DNA from: Stichopus chloronotus
Taxonomy: Eukaryota > Echinodermata > Holothuroidea > Aspidochirotida > Stichopodidae
Length of the DNA stretch: 64,000 bases
Assembly (NCBI GenBank): GCA_021234535.1
Contig: CM037835.1
Span: 8,742,001 to 8,806,000 of the forward strand
Direction: 5' to 3'
Shown: positions 60,001 through 64,000 of the stretch, one piece after another
Layout of the letters: every line of letters starts with the position of its first letter
Position numbering within the stretch: the first letter of the stretch is position 1
Notes under the pieces: model-generated
Told to the model about the DNA's origin: nothing
What the model saw: only the letters and a program-made list of their open reading frames with translations
Databases searched by the model: none
Made by a program: the position numbers and the translations under genes

Positions 60001-61860
60001 GAGCAGGGCAGCACCAGGTCCATGAGAATGGGGGATAAAATGAGTTACAGAGAGGGGCACTGCTAAAGGGGGTGGGTCGGCACGACATGGAAAAATCAGA
60101 AATTTTGGCATTTTTTTGTAGGGAATACATAACTTCTGCCAGGGTTTACATGACCTCATTGCATTTCAGCTTGGCAAATATACTAGCTGTCACTGCACAT
60201 GGGCAGGTGTGTTATCGATACATGTGCACAACATGGCCTTAGTTACAATTGTTGTGCAATGTACACCTGGCCGTCAAAATAGAAAGACGAGCAGCACAGT
60301 GACATTGGTGAGAAACCTCTTTACATGAACATAAAATTGCACTCTTTGCATGTTATGTGGTGAATATAAGCAAATATTACATAGCTTGCAAAGTGTGTGA
60401 TAATTTTGTCGTGTTTTGGTTGGAGAAATTGAATTTTTTGGCTGTAAACCACATACAGTTGTCCGTAAATAATGTAAAAATTTTTTCGTCCTTTTGCAGG
60501 GAAAAGATGATTTTCTGTCAGGCAGTTACAAAGTGCAAGAAGCATAAGCAAGTGCAAACAGTTTTGGCTATATTTACCTCAACCTCCACCCCACCCCCCA
60601 CCGAAATCTATAGCTGAACTGCAGTTTCAGAGAATTATTAGGAAAACCTCTCTGAAAATTTCCCTCCCCAACTAATGCAATCTCCTCCCTCCAAACCTGT
60701 GGCACCTCAAGCTTTTTGGGGATTGTAAAATATGACACCCATGTCTATTATTTGGTTAAATTTAGAGTTTTAAGTACTTAGTTACCAATAAAAGTCTCAA
60801 CATGTTTTTTCATTCCTTAAGTAATTGGGGAATTTTCAGAGACAATTTCTGTTGGCCCAATTTTGGATGGGGACATGGCGCCAGTGGTCCAACTCCCACC
60901 CACCCAAACAACCACTTCCCCAACCAACCACCTCCCCATTGCATCTGCCAGTGCTTGGAATGCCATAGCTGCAAAATTCTGTTTGGCAGATATTAGCAGG
61001 CATGCACACACTGGCAAATTGTTAGTCTTCAAGAGAGAGAACAACTGGGTGGTTTTGATATGTGTAGAAGCTTTTGCAGCTAATGTTCCTAGCTGTTATG
61101 AGAGAAATTTTGTAAGATGCGTACACATGGATTCATCTGCTGCTTCTCAACCTGTGCAATAGAAATTGTGAAGACAACATCATTTGTTTGAAAGCAAACA
61201 GAACTTAAATGCTTGAAAATGGGGTCACATTTCGTTGTTCAATCAATGGATAAATCTTCTTGTTGACTGACTTTTATTTGCTTCTACTCTTACAGCAGAA
61301 ATGCCAATTCCAATGATTTAATCCTCTTGAAATACAGTCTTCTGTATGTCTTCTGTATATATATATACCACCTGCCTGTTTTCTACTATACTAGGGATAG
61401 CAACTAGTAAGATTCTTTTGCACTACATACCTAGCAGTTACAAATCTGCTTTTAAAAGTACTGTCTTCAGTCTTTGAACAATATCAGAAGTTTTCATACA
61501 CTGCAAAATATCAAGCCACTGTACTGTACACATTTGTTTTCTGTACAGTCATTATTTGTTTTTGGCTTAAAGTTGCATAGAGAAAAGGTTTCAAAATGGA
61601 AACTGACAAGTTTTTTACTATTTCCAAATGATTTGCACTTTTCTAGGATATTCTCAGAATGATAAATACCTAGTAGCATTTCTTGCAGTGGTATTTAATG
61701 GCCAACCATGGATCTCCTACCCCCACTGCTCTTCAAAACTTTTGTTGAGTAACTGCTAATTTGCTTCTAAGCTTATGCTTCAATAAGCCAACCACCAATC
61801 CTTTAATCCTGTTTACAGTCAACCATCAACAAGTTGAAAACTGTACAAGGGATGTAACGT
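57050..61860. other. Long gene-poor stretch
   Basis: AT-rich, with GGCCGG/CAGCCGGG-type repeat phrases at 57.1 kb (also at 54.5-54.9 and 56.85-57.0 kb) and CAGATC + G-run phrases near 59.73 kb. No supported gene. Confidence 0.35.
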
Positions 61861-61861
61861 T

Positions 61862-62392
61862 GGGGGGTTAGTTTAGTGGTTAGAGTGTAGAGTTAGTAGC
61901 AGGTTTTACAATCACTGGGTCCCTTGATCAAATCGCAATGGAATCACTTGGAAATTTTCTGGGGACTCAAAAATACTTGTTTAGTTAAACTGTTTACAGT
62001 GGTACTGAGGGTATTATATGGTGATTTCAATGTGAGATCCTGTTGTCTGAATCATGTATTGTCCCTTTCAGGTTGCTCGGTACCGGTAGTGGGCTGGTGA
62101 GCTGAGCAGGTCCTCCACCCCTAGCAGCCTTTAGGAAAGTGGCTGAGACTAGGGATACCCTCTCATCCATTGCATGGGGACATTAAATGGTGGTCCCAGG
62201 AGCAGGTTTGACTTTGCATGGGATTGTTGGTTCACTCCTGCCTTGTTAGCCTCTGAACACTGATTGAAAAGGGCAGGTGAAATTCTGAAGGCCTGTGTTC
62301 ATCCATGATCAACATGGTATAGGATCCTTGATCAGTCTTCAGATTCTCAAATCCTCAAATTCTACACTAAACTAAACTAAACTAAACTAAAC
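61862..62392 (+). mobile_element. tRNA-derived SINE, copy 2, with (ACTAA)n tail
   Basis: A-box-like TTAGTTTAGTGGTTAGAGTG at 61868-61887. The body matches the minus-strand copy at 32975-33412 over most of its length, for example GAAATTTTCTGGGGACTCAAAA and CATGGTATAGGATC. It ends in a simple tail of ACTAA repeats at 62365-62392, as expected of a retroposed SINE. Confidence 0.8.
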
Positions 62393-63299
62393 AAGTATGA
62401 TTCTGTTTGCAATTGATATACAAGATTGGAAGTTACAACATAGATGCTTATAGAGCACTGCATCAAGTGTATATTCACATAACGTAGCTCACAGATTTGA
62501 ACATCATGAAAACTTTTCGTACAAGATTTGATAGAAAACAGGACAAGCTGTCAAAGTTCAATAGACAATATCAGGTTTGACCATGATTTATTTTGGTTTA
62601 AAAGATTGTACACAGGAATTTAAATTATAAGTGTTTTTTTTTACCATTCATTTTTTTCTTTATCTTTTTTACCTTGAAATTTTCATGCATATAAATTTGA
62701 AACATGAAACAAGTAAACTAAATATTTTGCACCCATGAATACCTTAGAATTGGAAATATCTGTCAGTTTTTTTCTTAAGGGAATTGAATTGCCAACCATG
62801 GTTTCTCCTTCTGTCACTCTTCCCATGTACGGCATTTCTTCTAGTGTAATTAAGACCTATTACCCAAAATTATACAAAGTCCATCAACCTGTGCTATGGA
62901 GTTTTTCCTCTTTAAGCTTGCGATATTGTCTGTGGCATCTACTTTTTCTTTGAATTATGAGAACTTTTTTGTACCCTTTCAGGGCCCATTCTTCCAATAT
63001 AAAACATGTACTGTACCCCAACTTCAAAACACATTCCACAATGTCAAAGCATGTCCCCAGCTTCAAAACATGTGACAACACCATTACTTATTTAGGGGTA
63101 ATTGTGTCAATTTCATTGTTAAGTTGTCAAGTTTGTGTCAGAGAAGAGAAGCACCATATACCCCAATTCCCACTTCCCAGGCTCCATAGTGTACTGTTAG
63201 TACGGTAATCAAGACAAAGTAAATAGTTACTTCTCGGTAGTTAATCAACAAGAAGCTTAAAATGTGTTTAACTTCTAGTAATTTTGACCAGCTTCAGTA

Positions 63300-63830
63300 T
63301 CCCTGGTCAAGGAGACTAGGATTAACGTTAGTCGGACTGTACGGCCTGTGCTTTTAACTATTAGTGTCTATAGTTGTACTAGATCTTTGACTTTCGACAG
63401 TCTAGGCCTAAGGCCAGGGAACGACATACACGGAGATCTAAGGCTAAGCGATTTACAACGTCAAGGTTGTTTACGGCATATTGAAGTAGTATTGTAATCC
63501 TCCCGAAAACATACATCGGAAAGTGTAGCCATCCTTACCATTAAATCGTTGTTCTTAAGTTGGAAACGTCGGCCGATTCCCTGCACTCGAAGTACCAAAA
63601 CAACCGAGGCGTCAGAAAGTCAAACTAGACAAACACGACAGCTGTTCAAGAGGGTGTAATCAACTAACTTTACACATATATGGCAAGCAGGGAGAACAGA
63701 AATCACGCGGACAGCGACCAGGCTTGGCAACGGTTCATCCGAAAGTGTGTTGTCCTTCAGAAAGATACCGTGGCAGTTTCAAATTGCCAATATTTTGCAG
63801 TATATTTTGTTTATTAAATTGTTCAACTAC
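63300..63830. promoter_or_regulatory. CpG-rich stretch near the right edge
   Basis: Raised CpG and TAGGCCTAAGGCC phrases compared with the AT-rich DNA to the left. Probably promoter-proximal sequence of the gene at the right edge. No specific element identified. Confidence 0.25.
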
Positions 63831-63960
63831 CTCGATATGCTCTTCCTCATGTGCCAGCTTGACTTCAACCTCATTATGAAAGAAGCGCTCGAGTTTAGGC
63901 AGAAAGGTAACGACCGAACATAAATTGCACACAGGGCCGCGACCGCCGGGGTGTGAGTGT
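63831..63960 (-). CDS. Possible exon at the right edge (gene C or another gene)
   Basis: The minus strand is open from the window edge to a good donor, CATCGAG-type TATCGAG|GTAGTT at 63831/63830. The last part codes a charged helix (Arg-Phe-Phe-His-Asn-Glu-Val-Glu ... Glu-Glu-Glu-His). The region 63.3-63.97 kb is CpG-rich, so this may be a first exon with its start in another frame or outside the window. Confidence 0.3.
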
Positions 63961-64000
63961 ATGTATGAAGAGGGGGACTGGTGTCTTCCCCCCCCCAAAA

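Noticed and set aside
60863..61162. 99-codon plus-strand frame
   Set aside because: Low-complexity Pro/Thr start, no splice context or recognised motif, and an equally open frame on the other strand.

Overview
The window looks like AT-rich invertebrate nuclear DNA, most likely from a marine deuterostome and possibly an echinoderm such as a sea cucumber. That is inferred from style: short exons with GT-AG borders in introns of 0.35-5.4 kb, many decayed CR1-like LINE pieces, tRNA-derived SINEs, minisatellites and TAGGCCT-rich stretches. There is no bacterial-type gene organisation. Nearly all long open frames are shadows of repeats or introns.

The one gene that can be assembled with confidence lies on the minus strand (gene A, start codon at 28000, stop at 5792). 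It has eleven coding exons, all with consensus borders and agreeing phases, and encodes a 588-residue protein. The protein starts with a dual-acylation signal (Gly2, Cys3, Ser6), continues with a Pro/Gln/His-rich segment, then coiled coil, a helical core, an acidic linker and a basic coiled-coil tail. I do not recognise the family. A probable 5' untranslated exon ends at 30965 in a CpG-rich stretch with a CRE palindrome at 31413-31420.

Further right, on the same strand, four exons at 53126-47791 chain in phase (gene B, partial, unidentified). Two terminal-looking exons at 56717-56440 and a coding-like exon at the right edge (63831 upward) may be parts of another gene (gene C). These are tentative.

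The rest is repeats. In the introns of gene A sit two copies (9521-10633 and 21481-22980) of a dispersed element with four ~145-bp internal units and a tetranucleotide tail; one copy keeps a terminal 30-nt palindrome, suggesting a Helentron-like non-autonomous element. A foldback element with TA duplications carries a 191-bp (AAGG)n tract (17284-17743). An 11-bp-based minisatellite lies at 8241-8535. Between genes A and B lie SINE and LINE remnants, a 739-bp hAT-like element with an 8-bp target duplication (37495-38233), and tandem arrays at 33.6-34.1, 34.9-35.4, 39.7-40.2 and 43.6-44.4 kb. A second copy of the same SINE lies at 61.9-62.4 kb.

I found no convincing new enzymatic or defence system. 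The most interesting items are the unrecognised acylated coiled-coil protein and the recurring design of ~145-155-bp tandem units followed by a microsatellite or hairpin.
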